Shown piece after piece: positions 1 through 8,343 of a DNA stretch of 64,000 nt (its first letter is position 1; each line of letters begins with the position of its first letter). The notes beneath the pieces were generated by a model that saw nothing but the letters and a program-made list of their open reading frames with translations, searched no databases and was not told where the DNA came from. Position numbers and translations under genes: made by a program. The stretch is from Christensenella sp. UBA2853 (lineage in GTDB: Bacteria > Bacillota > Clostridia > Christensenellales > Aristaeellaceae). The stretch is taken from positions 14,818-78,817 of the forward strand of contig DEFL01000033.1 in assembly GCA_002350845.1 (NCBI GenBank). Direction: 5' to 3'.

Positions 1-2
1 AG

Positions 3-1220
3 GCCCTGGCATTTGCCGAAAAGGAATCCCTGACCGGAAAAAAGTCTGCACTAAATGCGCTGGAAAGCGCGCTGCGGGTCTTTAAAGAAGAAAACCTGGA
101 CCAGAAAAAGTGTAAGGACGCACTGAAAGCCTCATCTGCCGCGGTGGAAGCCAGCATTGACCCCCTGCAGCTGGACAAGGACAGCAAGGCCTATGTATAT
201 CGCAGTGGCGTGAAAGCGCTGCTAGAGCGCTATTTTCGCGCATTCAACCAGAACCCCAGGGAAAAGGCCCGCTTTGAAAAGGAAACCAAGAAATACAACC
301 AGGAAGTAGCCAAGGGCAAAAACCCGCCATCTGTAGTGCCCATGAACCTGATCGACATTGATCTGGTGAAGAGCAACCTGACGGGGATGACAGAAGAACT
401 GATCCACCATTATGAAGCCCAAATCAGCCAAGGCCTCGAAGGCCATTATGAGGAACGTGCCGAAGCCATGATAGACTATCTGAAAGCTCGGGCAGAAGAT
501 TATGCGTTCAAGCTGTCCAAGGGCATGGCTCGCCACCGCGCCATCGAGCTGATGAAAGAAGTGGGCATTCCCGAGCCTCACAAGCGCTATCGACAGTATC
601 CCTTCGAGTTCTCCGGCGGCATGCGTCAACGTATTGTTATCGCCATTGCCCTGTCCGCCAACCCGGACATCCTGATCTGCGACGAACCCACTACTGCTCT
701 GGATGTGACCATTCAAGCCCAGATTCTGGAATTGATCAACCGTTTAAAGCGCGAACGCAGGCTCAGCGTCATCTTTATCACACACGATTTGGGCGTGGTC
801 GCCAACATGGCAGACAAGATTGCCATCATGTACGCCGGCAAAATTGTGGAATACGGCACGGCGGACGACGTGTTTTACGAGCCTAAGCACCCCTACACCT
901 GGGCATTGCTGTCCTCCATGCCTGACCTGGAAACCAAGGAAAAGTTGGAAGCCATTCCCGGTACTCCACCGGATATGATCCTGCCGCCCAAGGGCGATGC
1001 GTTTGCCGCGCGCAATAAGTACGCCATGCAGATCGACTTTGAGGAGCAGCCCCCTGTGTTCCAGGTCAGTTCTACCCATTGGGCAGCCACGTGGCTGCTG
1101 CATCCCGATGCGCCAAAGGTGGAGCCGCCCGTCATCGTGACCGACCGTATCCAGCGGATGCAGAAAGCTCAGGCGGAAAGAGAAGCCAAGGCAGCCGTGA
1201 AAGGAGACGCTGACGCATGA
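3..1220 (+). CDS. Oligopeptide/dipeptide ABC transporter ATP-binding protein, DppD/OppD type (5' partial)
   Basis: The reading frame is open to the left edge, so the N-terminus with Walker A lies outside the window. The visible part starts with a long charged helical stretch (to about nt 500), followed by the ABC signature FSGGMRQR near nt 606-630, Walker B ILICDEPT, D-loop ALDVT and H-loop THDLG, then the HPYTWALL tail typical of the peptide-transporter ATPase family. In ordinary DppD proteins only a short helix separates the Q-loop from the signature; here more than 150 residues precede it, so a large insertion in the helical subdomain is inferred. The usual C-terminal cysteine cluster of DppD/OppD is not seen. 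It overlaps the next gene by ATGA, which implies a translationally coupled opp-type operon. Family is certain; substrate is unknown. Confidence 0.85.
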   Translation, partial: ALAFAEKESLTGKKSALNALESALRVFKEENLDQKKCKDALKASSAAVEASIDPLQLDKDSKAYVYRSGVKALLERYFRAFNQNPREKARFEKETKKYNQEVAKGKNPPSVVPMNLIDIDLVKSNLTGMTEELIHHYEAQISQGLEGHYEERAEAMIDYLKARAEDYAFKLSKGMARHRAIELMKEVGIPEPHKRYRQYPFEFSGGMRQRIVIAIALSANPDILICDEPTTALDVTIQAQILELINRLKRERRLSVIFITHDLGVVANMADKIAIMYAGKIVEYGTADDVFYEPKHPYTWALLSSMPDLETKEKLEAIPGTPPDMILPPKGDAFAARNKYAMQIDFEEQPPVFQVSSTHWAATWLLHPDAPKVEPPVIVTDRIQRMQKAQAEREAKAAVKGDADA

Positions 1221-3682
1221 AAGCAGGAAGAAGAATTGCCACGGCGCTGAGAATCATCGGCTGGGTCATGATAGCACTGGCTGTGGGTGTGACCATTTAT
1301 GTGCTGGCAACCGCCGGCCCGCATTGGGCGATCATAACGAACTATCTCCGCAGCGGTGGCGTTCAGCAGAATATCGTTGATAAAGTACAGTTTGATCATC
1401 AGTTCTATAATGCCCTGATTGATGCCTCCGACACCAAAGCCATGCAGGACACCATGCGCGTTAGCAGGACCCGTTCCTACTTTACCCGCTGGGAAAACCT
1501 AATGGAAAAAGCGACTGCGTCCACTGTACAGGAAGAACTGGACGTTTTCTATGCGGAACACGGCGACGACATGACCGCTGAAGAAGCGCAGGCATATCTG
1601 ACGTATTATGAGCAAATGGAAAGCGGCGAGGAAAGCCGCCTGCTCAAAGAAGCCATTGAATACCTGGACGGCCTGGCCAAGCCTGTTGCAGGCAAGGGCA
1701 AGCTGGCCAAGCTTCAGGCAGCGTCCGTCGAGCCCGATGTGAAAGCGGCTTATGACGCTTTTGCGGAAGCCCATGGCGAAGCTGCCGGAACGTACCTGGA
1801 ATTTGTGGAAGCCGTCGTGGCCATGATCAAGGAGGATATTGCCTCCGGCACGGTGATTTCCGATGTGAAGGGTTATGTGAAGAACCTGGATGATGCCCGG
1901 TACGCCATCGCCTTGGCAGCCATTCAGGCTCAGGAGCGGGAGCAGACCGAGGACATCCGGGACGCCTACGCGGCGGAACTGAAAAAGGCCGTGGCCGGGG
2001 AAAAAGCAAACGTGCGCGGCTACTACGAAACGCTGTACGCTTCCATGCTCGAAAAGTATCCGGAAGAAACCGCCCCGGATATGGATGTGTTTGTCAACAG
2101 AACCTTCGAGCTGATGAACAGTCAGAACTTTGACGGCTCTCTCAGTACCCTGATGAAGGAAGTCCGCACGGCCAATATCGCCGCCCAGGAAACCCGGACC
2201 GAAGGCACAATGAACGCCTTTGCCAAGAACACGGTCATTATGTCTGACAAGAACAATGACCTGAGCATTTTCAAGGCGTTGTGGTTCCTAGCGGCCAATG
2301 TTCCCTGGATGTGGGTCGTCGCCATTCTTCTGATCGTTGGTGCAGGCCTGCTGGATAAGCTGGTGAACAAAATCACCCTGGCCCGGCTGGAAAATGCGGG
2401 CATCCAGGAGGACGAGGACGTGCTACTGCGGGTGAATCACCTGAAACAGTACTTCCGCTCTGGCGATTACATCAACAAGGCCGTGGACGACGTAAGCTTC
2501 TACATTAAGAAGGGTGAAGTTTTCGGTTTGGTTGGTGAATCCGGTTGCGGGAAAACCACCACCGGACGCACCATCATCAACCTCTACGACCCCACCGAGG
2601 GCGACGTGTACTTCCAAGGCCTGCGTATTTCCTCCACTCAGAACGGTCTTCCGGTGCTCATCCGCAGCCTGCGGAACGACTTCAGCGCCAAGAAAGCCCA
2701 GATGGAAGCTGAGCTGAAAGAAAAGATCGTCGCCAATCCTGCCCAGAAGAGCGCCCTCACCGCCGAATTCAACCAGAAGATCGGCGAAATGAAAAAGGAA
2801 CTGCATCAGAAGATCCGTGATGCCAAGACCCATGCCCTCGAATCCGCTGTTGAAAAGAGCAAGTGCGTGGAAAAATACCGCGAAAAACGCAAGGCCGAAC
2901 TGACCGCCCAGTATGAAGCGGACATGAAGACCCTGTCCGGCGCAGCGGCTGAGGAGCGGAAGAACCGCTACGAAATCGACATGAAGGTTGCCTCCAAGGA
3001 CAACATCATGACTAAGATGCAGATGATCTTCCAAGACCCCATCGCCTCCATCAATCCCCGCATGACCGTACGGGAAATCATTGCCGAGGGCCTTAAAATC
3101 CGCGGCATCAAAGATGAGAAGTACATCGACGAAAAAGTATACGAGGTGCTGGACCTGGTGGGTCTGGTACGGGAGCATGCGGCCCGGTATCCTCACGAGT
3201 TCTCTGGCGGCCAGCGCCAGCGCATCGGTATCGCCCGCGCCATCGTGCTGCAGCCTGACCTGATCATCGCTGACGAACCCATCTCCGCCTTGGACGTATC
3301 CATTCAGGCCCAGGTGATTAACCTGCTCAATGACCTGCGCAACAAGATGGGCCTGACCATCATGTTCATCGCCCATAACCTGAGCGTGGTCAAGTATTTC
3401 TCTGACCGCATCGGCGTAATGTACTACGGCCACCTGGTAGAATTGGCCACCTCCGACGAATTGTTTGAGCATCCGCTGCATCCCTACACCAAGTCCCTAC
3501 TCAGCGCTATCCCCTACCCCGATCCCCATCACGAAAAACAGCGCAAACGCATCGAGTACAATCCCCACAAGGCACATGATTACTCGGTGGATCAGCCTAC
3601 GCTGCGGGAGATTCGGCCTGGCCACTTCATCCGCTGCAACAATACGGAGTTTGCAGCCTACAAGAAGGAGCTTGGCATTTGA
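1217..3682 (+). CDS. Membrane-anchored fusion: N-terminal TM/helical region plus DppF/OppF-type ABC ATPase
   Basis: This 821-residue protein is about 500 residues longer than a normal DppF. Residues about 10-32 form a transmembrane segment; about 40-345 are acidic and helical; about 350-380 form a second transmembrane segment; the ABC domain follows. Walker A GESGCGKTT is at 440-448, the Q-loop Q is near 606, the signature FSGGQRQR is near 662-669, and Walker B LIIADEP and the H-loop AHNLS follow (H-loop His present). Walker A and the Q-loop are about 160 residues apart instead of about 45-50, because a lysine/glutamate-rich coiled-coil-like insertion fills the gap. It presumably powers an oligopeptide-family importer with the upstream DppD-like subunit; permeases and binding protein would lie left of the window. 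The function of the membrane-attached N-terminal part is not known to me. Confidence 0.85.
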   Translation: MKAGRRIATALRIIGWVMIALAVGVTIYVLATAGPHWAIITNYLRSGGVQQNIVDKVQFDHQFYNALIDASDTKAMQDTMRVSRTRSYFTRWENLMEKATASTVQEELDVFYAEHGDDMTAEEAQAYLTYYEQMESGEESRLLKEAIEYLDGLAKPVAGKGKLAKLQAASVEPDVKAAYDAFAEAHGEAAGTYLEFVEAVVAMIKEDIASGTVISDVKGYVKNLDDARYAIALAAIQAQEREQTEDIRDAYAAELKKAVAGEKANVRGYYETLYASMLEKYPEETAPDMDVFVNRTFELMNSQNFDGSLSTLMKEVRTANIAAQETRTEGTMNAFAKNTVIMSDKNNDLSIFKALWFLAANVPWMWVVAILLIVGAGLLDKLVNKITLARLENAGIQEDEDVLLRVNHLKQYFRSGDYINKAVDDVSFYIKKGEVFGLVGESGCGKTTTGRTIINLYDPTEGDVYFQGLRISSTQNGLPVLIRSLRNDFSAKKAQMEAELKEKIVANPAQKSALTAEFNQKIGEMKKELHQKIRDAKTHALESAVEKSKCVEKYREKRKAELTAQYEADMKTLSGAAAEERKNRYEIDMKVASKDNIMTKMQMIFQDPIASINPRMTVREIIAEGLKIRGIKDEKYIDEKVYEVLDLVGLVREHAARYPHEFSGGQRQRIGIARAIVLQPDLIIADEPISALDVSIQAQVINLLNDLRNKMGLTIMFIAHNLSVVKYFSDRIGVMYYGHLVELATSDELFEHPLHPYTKSLLSAIPYPDPHHEKQRKRIEYNPHKAHDYSVDQPTLREIRPGHFIRCNNTEFAAYKKELGI

Positions 3683-4080
3683 AAAAGCACGTGATTTCTT
3701 GGCTGATTGAACTTGGTATCAGTCTAGCAGTGTTCCTGGCGGTGGCCGACTATCGGGGCGTGTTCACCAGCCAGGATCAGGCGGCCATCTACAGCGGCCT
3801 ATGTGACGCGTTCTTCGTACCGGGGGTGTTTCTGTTCTGCTTTGGTATCCTTGCCTTCTGCGCTTACGGCGGGGTGTTCGATATTTTCAGCTATGCGGCC
3901 AAAAGCCTGAAGGTACTGTTCACACCCTTTGGCAAGGGCAAGCACCCGCGCTACTTTGATTACAAACTAGAAAAGGAGCTGCATCGCCAGCGGCCCAAGC
4001 CCCGTACCCTGATCCTGGGTACTGTGTACCTTTTAGCGGCGGGCCTGTGTCTGATCCTTTTCAATCTGGCAATCGTATGA
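3679..4080 (+). CDS. Small integral membrane protein, DUF3899-like
   Basis: A 133-residue protein starting at a TTG codon that overlaps the stop of the ABC fusion gene (TTGA), so it is probably translationally coupled. Three hydrophobic segments are visible: about 8-25, 45-70 and 110-130, with a basic cytoplasmic-type stretch KGKHPRYFDYKLEKEL between the second and third. Size and pattern resemble the DUF3899 family of Firmicutes; this is recognition by eye. The position as last gene of the ABC operon suggests a role with that transporter, but no function can be assigned. A terminator follows at 4199-4230. Confidence 0.6.
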   Translation: MKKHVISWLIELGISLAVFLAVADYRGVFTSQDQAAIYSGLCDAFFVPGVFLFCFGILAFCAYGGVFDIFSYAAKSLKVLFTPFGKGKHPRYFDYKLEKELHRQRPKPRTLILGTVYLLAAGLCLILFNLAIV

Positions 4081-4198
4081 ATTCAAGCCGGACAAATCAA
4101 GGGGCTGCGATGGTCAGAGTCCAACAAAAACAGAATTGTCCTTTTGAATGATCCGCCCTTGTCAAGTAGACGCTGAAAATATCCATAGTAACTCCAAG

Positions 4199-4230
4199 GC
4201 ACCCTGCCCTAGTGGCAGGGTGTTTTCTTT
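4199..4230 (+). terminator. Intrinsic terminator of the ABC operon
   Basis: The arms ACCCTGCC (4201-4208) and GGCAGGGT (4214-4221) with a five-base loop are followed by a T-rich run (GTTTTCTTT). The stem extends by C4200-G4222. It lies 120 bases after the stop of the DUF3899-like gene. Confidence 0.85.
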
Positions 4231-4320
4231 GATCAAATTGTCACGCCATCAATGCTATTCATCAAATAATGTTGGAAAAGCTGCAAGCGTATAATGTGGC
4301 CACTTGATAAAACTCTCATA

Positions 4321-4560
4321 TTACAATGACTTTAGCGTGTTCACATCTACAATCTCTTCTCCCCATAATGTCAAACTGAAATCGTTGATTTTCCCCCATC
4401 TTTTTTCATCAGCTTCATACAGATGAGTCGCGAAGCTATTGAGGAAAGCACGCATACCACATACAAAGAACAAATCTCTTCGTTAATTGGAGAAAACATT
4501 CAGCTGTTCGATGACCTCGTATCCGTATGCACTACTACACATACACAGGAAAATGCTCAA
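4321..4560 (-). pseudogene. Decayed C-terminal coding remnant, family not recognised
   Basis: Read on the minus strand in one frame, this stretch gives a protein-like sequence containing DLFFVCGMRAFLNSF, HLYEADEKRWGK and FSLTLWGEEIVDV before ending at a TAA (4321-4323). One in-frame TAA interrupts it at 4483-4485. Aromatic-rich, amphipathic composition looks like real protein rather than random DNA, but there is no ribosome site or intact start. I read it as the tail of a dead gene. The rest of the 4231-4660 gap shows nothing else I can support. Confidence 0.35.
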
Positions 4561-4661
4561 AAGCAAACGGCCGTATGATGTTGGCATTCGATTTCGTTAA
4601 TGAGTATACTTTAACTTGAGATTAGAAGTTCCTGAGAATGCTCATCTATGCTGCTGATTTG

Positions 4662-4692
4662 TGCTATACTGCTCCTATCATCATATAGGAGG
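4662..4692 (+). promoter_or_regulatory. Extended -10 promoter and ribosome site of tldD
   Basis: TGC-TATACT (4662-4670) is an extended -10 element; the -35 region is weak. AGGAGG (4687-4692) lies five bases before the ATG at 4698, so the leader is very short. Confidence 0.6.
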
Positions 4693-4697
4693 ATCTT

Positions 4698-6083
4698 ATG
4701 CTCCAGGAATTGTTTTCCGGGCTGAAAGCCACTTTTTCCGCCTCTGCCCAGACAGAGCTCCGTGGTCAGCTCAACCGCTGCCGCCGCGTTTCCATGCTGG
4801 CCGGCAATATCGTCAGCAATTCAAGAACCGACATTTCCGGTGTATCCGCGCGCGTTTACAAGAACGGGACCTATGGTTTTTCCTCCATTGCAGAATATTC
4901 AGACGAAGCTGCACGTGCTGTGCTTCAGGCTGCATCTGAAAATGCCGACTTTATGGACCTGCATGCAGGCAGAGGGCTGCCTTCCCTTCCCCCGCTCGGG
5001 AAAAAGCACTTTCCTCTCACTCAAGACATCCGCGACGTTCCGCAGAGCGCCTATATTGATTTTCTTCGGGCTTTGGATGCCTACATGAAGGAGCACTGCC
5101 CCGGTCTGATCTCCCGCTCGCTCTCTGCGACCGAGGATTCCATGGAAAAAATGCTTCTCACCTCCGATTCAATGGATGCGCATACGATTCTTCCCCGCTC
5201 CTACTGCTATCTAATCATGACGGCCGAAACACCGGACGGTGCCCCGGTCGAACTATTACAGGCTGTCGGCGGAGAAGGGACCTTTGACCTCAATTTCACG
5301 GATCCCGCCCTGATCTATCCTCAGATCGATCAGCTGTATGATCGAATCATGCACAAGCGCGAAGGTGTGTATGCAGATGCCGGGAAAAAGACCGTCATTC
5401 TGGGCGGTATGATGACCGGCATGCTCTCCCACGAGGCGGTCGGCCATACTGTGGAGGCAGACCTCGTACTCGGGGGCAGTGTCGCCGGTCATTGTCTGGG
5501 CAGACAGGTCGCCAGTGAGAAAGTGACGCTCACGGACTTCGCACATACGGCCTTTGGAGAAAGATGCCCTCTGCCCGTCTTCGTGGATGATGAAGGAACA
5601 GAAGCAGCAGATGTTCCGATCATTGAGAATGGCATTCTGACCGGATATATGAACAGCCGTCAGTCCGCCCTGCACTTTGGGATGAAGCCGCGTGGCAATG
5701 CACGTGCCTGGCTCTTCTCAGATGAACCCCTGATCCGCATGCGGAATACTGCCGTACATCCCGGAACTGACAAGCTTGAAGATATGATAGCTTCGATCGA
5801 CGACGGATATTACCTCATTGAATCCGGAAACGGTCAGGCGGACACAACCGGCGAATTTATGTTCGGTGTCACCATGGGCTATGAGATCCGACACGGAAAA
5901 CTCGGCCGTGCCCTTCTGGACACCACCATTTCCGGCGTCGCCTTTGATATGCTCAAGACCGTGGATATGGTCGGCGACACCGTGGTCTGGTCCTCCTCCG
6001 GTTTCTGCGGAAAGAAACAGCCGATGCCTGTAGGTATGGGCGGGCCCGCACTGCGCTGCCAGGTCACAATAGGAGGTCGCTGA
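4698..6083 (+). CDS. tldD: Metalloprotease TldD
   Basis: A 461-residue TldD/PmbA-family protein, near the usual 460-480. The zinc motif HEAVGH is at about residues 245-250 followed by TVEAD, which matches the HExxxH motif that coordinates zinc in TldD, the catalytic subunit of the TldD/TldE heterodimer. In other bacteria the complex degrades unfolded peptides and trims leader peptides of modified peptides such as microcin B17. The C-terminal barrel with SGFCGKKQPMPVGMGGP is typical. It is followed after one base by tldE, so the two are one operon with their own promoter and terminator. No peptide precursor gene is visible next to it. Confidence 0.93.
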   Translation: MLQELFSGLKATFSASAQTELRGQLNRCRRVSMLAGNIVSNSRTDISGVSARVYKNGTYGFSSIAEYSDEAARAVLQAASENADFMDLHAGRGLPSLPPLGKKHFPLTQDIRDVPQSAYIDFLRALDAYMKEHCPGLISRSLSATEDSMEKMLLTSDSMDAHTILPRSYCYLIMTAETPDGAPVELLQAVGGEGTFDLNFTDPALIYPQIDQLYDRIMHKREGVYADAGKKTVILGGMMTGMLSHEAVGHTVEADLVLGGSVAGHCLGRQVASEKVTLTDFAHTAFGERCPLPVFVDDEGTEAADVPIIENGILTGYMNSRQSALHFGMKPRGNARAWLFSDEPLIRMRNTAVHPGTDKLEDMIASIDDGYYLIESGNGQADTTGEFMFGVTMGYEIRHGKLGRALLDTTISGVAFDMLKTVDMVGDTVVWSSSGFCGKKQPMPVGMGGPALRCQVTIGGR

Positions 6084-6084
6084 G

Positions 6085-7389
6085 ATGATGGAAAAGCTTG
6101 AACACCTTGCAGGAATGATTCTGAGTGAAGCCAAAGCACTCGGTGCTTCCTATGCACAATGCACTGTAACCGAAGACACAACAAAAGAATTCAATGTCGA
6201 TGGCGGACAGTTCTCGCTGATGCGCACCCTATTTGACCGTGGTGTATCCATCACGATGCTGAAAAATCAGCGTAAAGGCACGGTTCAGCTGAACTGCTTT
6301 GATGATGAAGCGATCCGTTCAGCGGTAAAAGACTGCATTAGCGCCTGCGAAAGTACTGAACCGGATCCTGCTTGGGCATTTTCAGAGGCAGCCTGTGAAA
6401 GGGATTTTACTTCCGGTGAACCCGTCTGCGATACGGATGCTCTCTTTCTCAGGACAAAAGAGCTTCTGGAAAACGTTGCACAGCGTCACCCGAAGATTCT
6501 CGTCGAGCAAATGATTACCAGCCACAATGCAGAACGCTCCATCTATATGAACACCAACGGCGTCACATACCGGACACATGCTGGAGCCTATTCTTTCTCC
6601 ATCATGTACTCGGCTCATGAAGGCGAAAAAGGATCATCTTTCTATTCAAGCGATGTAACCCTCGCGAGACTCGATCGTCCCATCATTGAATGTGCGCTCG
6701 TGGAACGTGAACTCTCTGCTGTTGAAAAGCAGATTGATACGGTTCCCCTCGGTGACAAATTCATGGGAACAGCTGTGCTTGCTCCAGCTGCCCTGATGGA
6801 AATCGTGCTGTATACTGCATTGGGCAGTTTTGTTTCCGACGGTAGCCTGATTGAAGGTACCAGCATTTGGAAAGACAAACTGAATATGATGGTTGCTGAT
6901 CCACGTTTTACGCTTTCCGTTACTCCGCATGCTCCTCATGTTGTGGTCGGAGAAGACTATACAAATGAAGGTTTTCTGTCTGAGGATTATGATATTATCC
7001 GGGATGGGATGCTAATCCGTTTCGCGCTTTCCCAGTATGGCGCCAATAAAACAGGTTTTGAACGCGCTGGTTCTAGCGGATGGAATCTTGCAATTCCTGC
7101 AGGAACCCGATCGCTCGATGAGATCATCCGAACGATTGACAACGGCATCCTCGTCATGCGTTTTTCCGGCGGTCAGCCCGCACCGAGCGGGGAATTCTCC
7201 GGTGTTGCCAAAAACAGTTTCCGGATTGAAAACGGAAAGATCACCGACGCACTTTCAGAAACCATGATCAGCGGGTGCGTTCCCGATATGCTCTTGCACC
7301 TTCGGGATATTAGTCAGGACGTCCTTCAGGACGGCACATTTTCCCTTCCATACATCGCGTTTGATGGTGTCACAGTTTCGGGACAGTAA
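6085..7389 (+). CDS. tldE: TldE/PmbA, non-metal subunit of the TldD/E protease
   Basis: A 434-residue partner of TldD. It keeps the PmbA fold signature (GDKFMGTAVLAPAALMEIV, EGFLSEDYDIIRDG, SGEFSGVAKNSFRIENGKI) but has no HExxxH motif, as expected for TldE, which shapes the proteolytic chamber. AGGAGG at the end of tldD (just before the TGA) precedes two adjacent ATG codons (6085 and 6088); the first is chosen for spacing. Expression depends on the tldD promoter; a strong terminator follows. Confidence 0.92.
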   Translation: MMEKLEHLAGMILSEAKALGASYAQCTVTEDTTKEFNVDGGQFSLMRTLFDRGVSITMLKNQRKGTVQLNCFDDEAIRSAVKDCISACESTEPDPAWAFSEAACERDFTSGEPVCDTDALFLRTKELLENVAQRHPKILVEQMITSHNAERSIYMNTNGVTYRTHAGAYSFSIMYSAHEGEKGSSFYSSDVTLARLDRPIIECALVERELSAVEKQIDTVPLGDKFMGTAVLAPAALMEIVLYTALGSFVSDGSLIEGTSIWKDKLNMMVADPRFTLSVTPHAPHVVVGEDYTNEGFLSEDYDIIRDGMLIRFALSQYGANKTGFERAGSSGWNLAIPAGTRSLDEIIRTIDNGILVMRFSGGQPAPSGEFSGVAKNSFRIENGKITDALSETMISGCVPDMLLHLRDISQDVLQDGTFSLPYIAFDGVTVSGQ

Positions 7390-7398
7390 TCTCCCATC

Positions 7399-7426
7399 AG
7401 CCGGCATGCTCTGTGCCGGCTTTTTA
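7399..7426 (+). terminator. Intrinsic terminator of tldDE
   Basis: Arms AGCCGGCA (7399-7406) and TGCCGGCT (7414-7421) form a perfect stem with a seven-base loop followed by TTTTTAT. Confidence 0.85.
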
Positions 7427-7460
7427 TGTCTGCGAACATTGTATAATGGAATCCGCGGTC

Positions 7461-7488
7461 CGAATTATACCGAATTCGGCATAATTCG
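7461..7488. repeat. 28-bp near-perfect palindrome beside transposase remnant
   Basis: Left half CGAATTATA, centre CCGAATTCGG, right half CATAATTCG; only one internal position (A7469 against C7480) breaks the dyad. It lies directly before the decayed transposase and after a TATAAT-like hexamer (7443-7448). It may be an operator, an IS target hairpin or a mobile palindromic repeat. Confidence 0.6.
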
Positions 7489-7489
7489 A

Positions 7490-8035
7490 ACTAAAGAGAA
7501 TCAGGAACTGGCAAAAAGCAAGAACATGGAACTGATCCCAACTGTGCTGAGTGGAATAGAAAACGACCCTGTGTTTGCTGAATTTGAACTTTCTGAGAAT
7601 TGAATAAAAGTATTAATATGCCCTCTAGTCCATGCGCCAATCAAAACAATGCATTATCCAAAGACTGGTATGAACAGTGCCTTGTTTCCGGTGCACTGCT
7701 GTGAGTATTTTCCTCACAAAATGCAATGCAACCCCTAGCCTCAAAGAAAGAACTACGCTGTTCACGTTTCGGCAAATATGGTGAACCGGGCAAAATATCT
7801 CAGATAGTTATCTACAGAGAGACATAAGAGGCTGATCAAACAGCAGAATGCAGTAGAAGGAATTATCTCTGTCCTTCGAAGGAAATATCATGTGAATGAC
7901 ATCCCACTTTTCGGACGAATGAAATCCAAAATCTTTTTCCTGTTTAAACTCTGTCCCTATAACTTCAACGAGCTCAGATCGCATAACAGGAGATTATGGG
8001 AGAGGTCTGCCAAAACCTGGCATTTAGCAGATTAA
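7490..8035 (+). pseudogene. Decayed IS1182-like transposase (C-terminal part)
   Basis: A single frame reads KENQELAKSKNMELIPTVLSG, then CPLVHAPIKTMHYPKTG, a cysteine-rich segment, NYAVHVSANMVNRAKYL, and the C-terminal NAVEGIISVLRRKYHV and GRMKSKIFFLFKLCPYNFN blocks typical of IS1182-family transposases (recognised by eye). The frame is intact except for three point nonsense codons: TGA 7601-7603, TAG 7736-7738 and TAG 7805-7807; it ends at TAA 8033-8035. The N-terminal half with the first catalytic residues is missing. No clear terminal inverted repeats were found. The low GC of this stretch contrasts with the neighbours, in line with a former insertion. Confidence 0.75.
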
Positions 8036-8266
8036 CACTAGGGAAAATCGTCAACTAAACTGTCCAATGCCTTTATTCTGCGAAAAAAAATCAGACAATT
8101 TCGTTCAACTTGCAAAAAAAGAATAGTGTCAGCCTAATATGTTCTTTTAGGCAGAGCTTTTGACGCTCAAACCAACTTTTCTTTCTATTTTTTCCGTGCT
8201 TTTAACGATCCCTTTTTGATGTTCGGCAGTGAATGTATCAACATTTGATCTTCTTTGATCTTCCTC
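8036..8266. other. Intergenic stretch without a supported gene
   Basis: AT-rich DNA after the transposase remnant. A small hairpin with arms GCCTAA (8132-8137) and TTAGGC (8147-8152) is visible. It may be a leftover IS end; nothing else can be supported. Confidence 0.4.
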
Positions 8267-8295
8267 TTGTATCCCTTGACAAGGCGTGTTATAAT
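8267..8295 (+). promoter_or_regulatory. Promoter of the CobW-type GTPase operon
   Basis: TTGTAT (8267-8272), 17-base spacer, TATAAT (8290-8295) with a TG at 8287-8288 giving an extended -10. The more consensus-like TTGACA at 8276 is only 8 bases from the -10, so it cannot be the -35. AAGGAGAG at 8330-8337 serves the ATG at 8344. Confidence 0.7.
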
Positions 8296-8343
8296 CCGCG
8301 ATGGATTCGGTGAAACCGTGTCCATATATAAGGAGAGACTACC

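Noticed and set aside
4423..4578. A 51-codon plus-strand frame upstream of tldD
   Set aside because: No ribosome site, and the opposite strand reads more like real protein.
8276..8295. TTGACA and TATAAT as one promoter
   Set aside because: The spacer is only 8 bases; TTGTAT at 8267 gives the correct 17.
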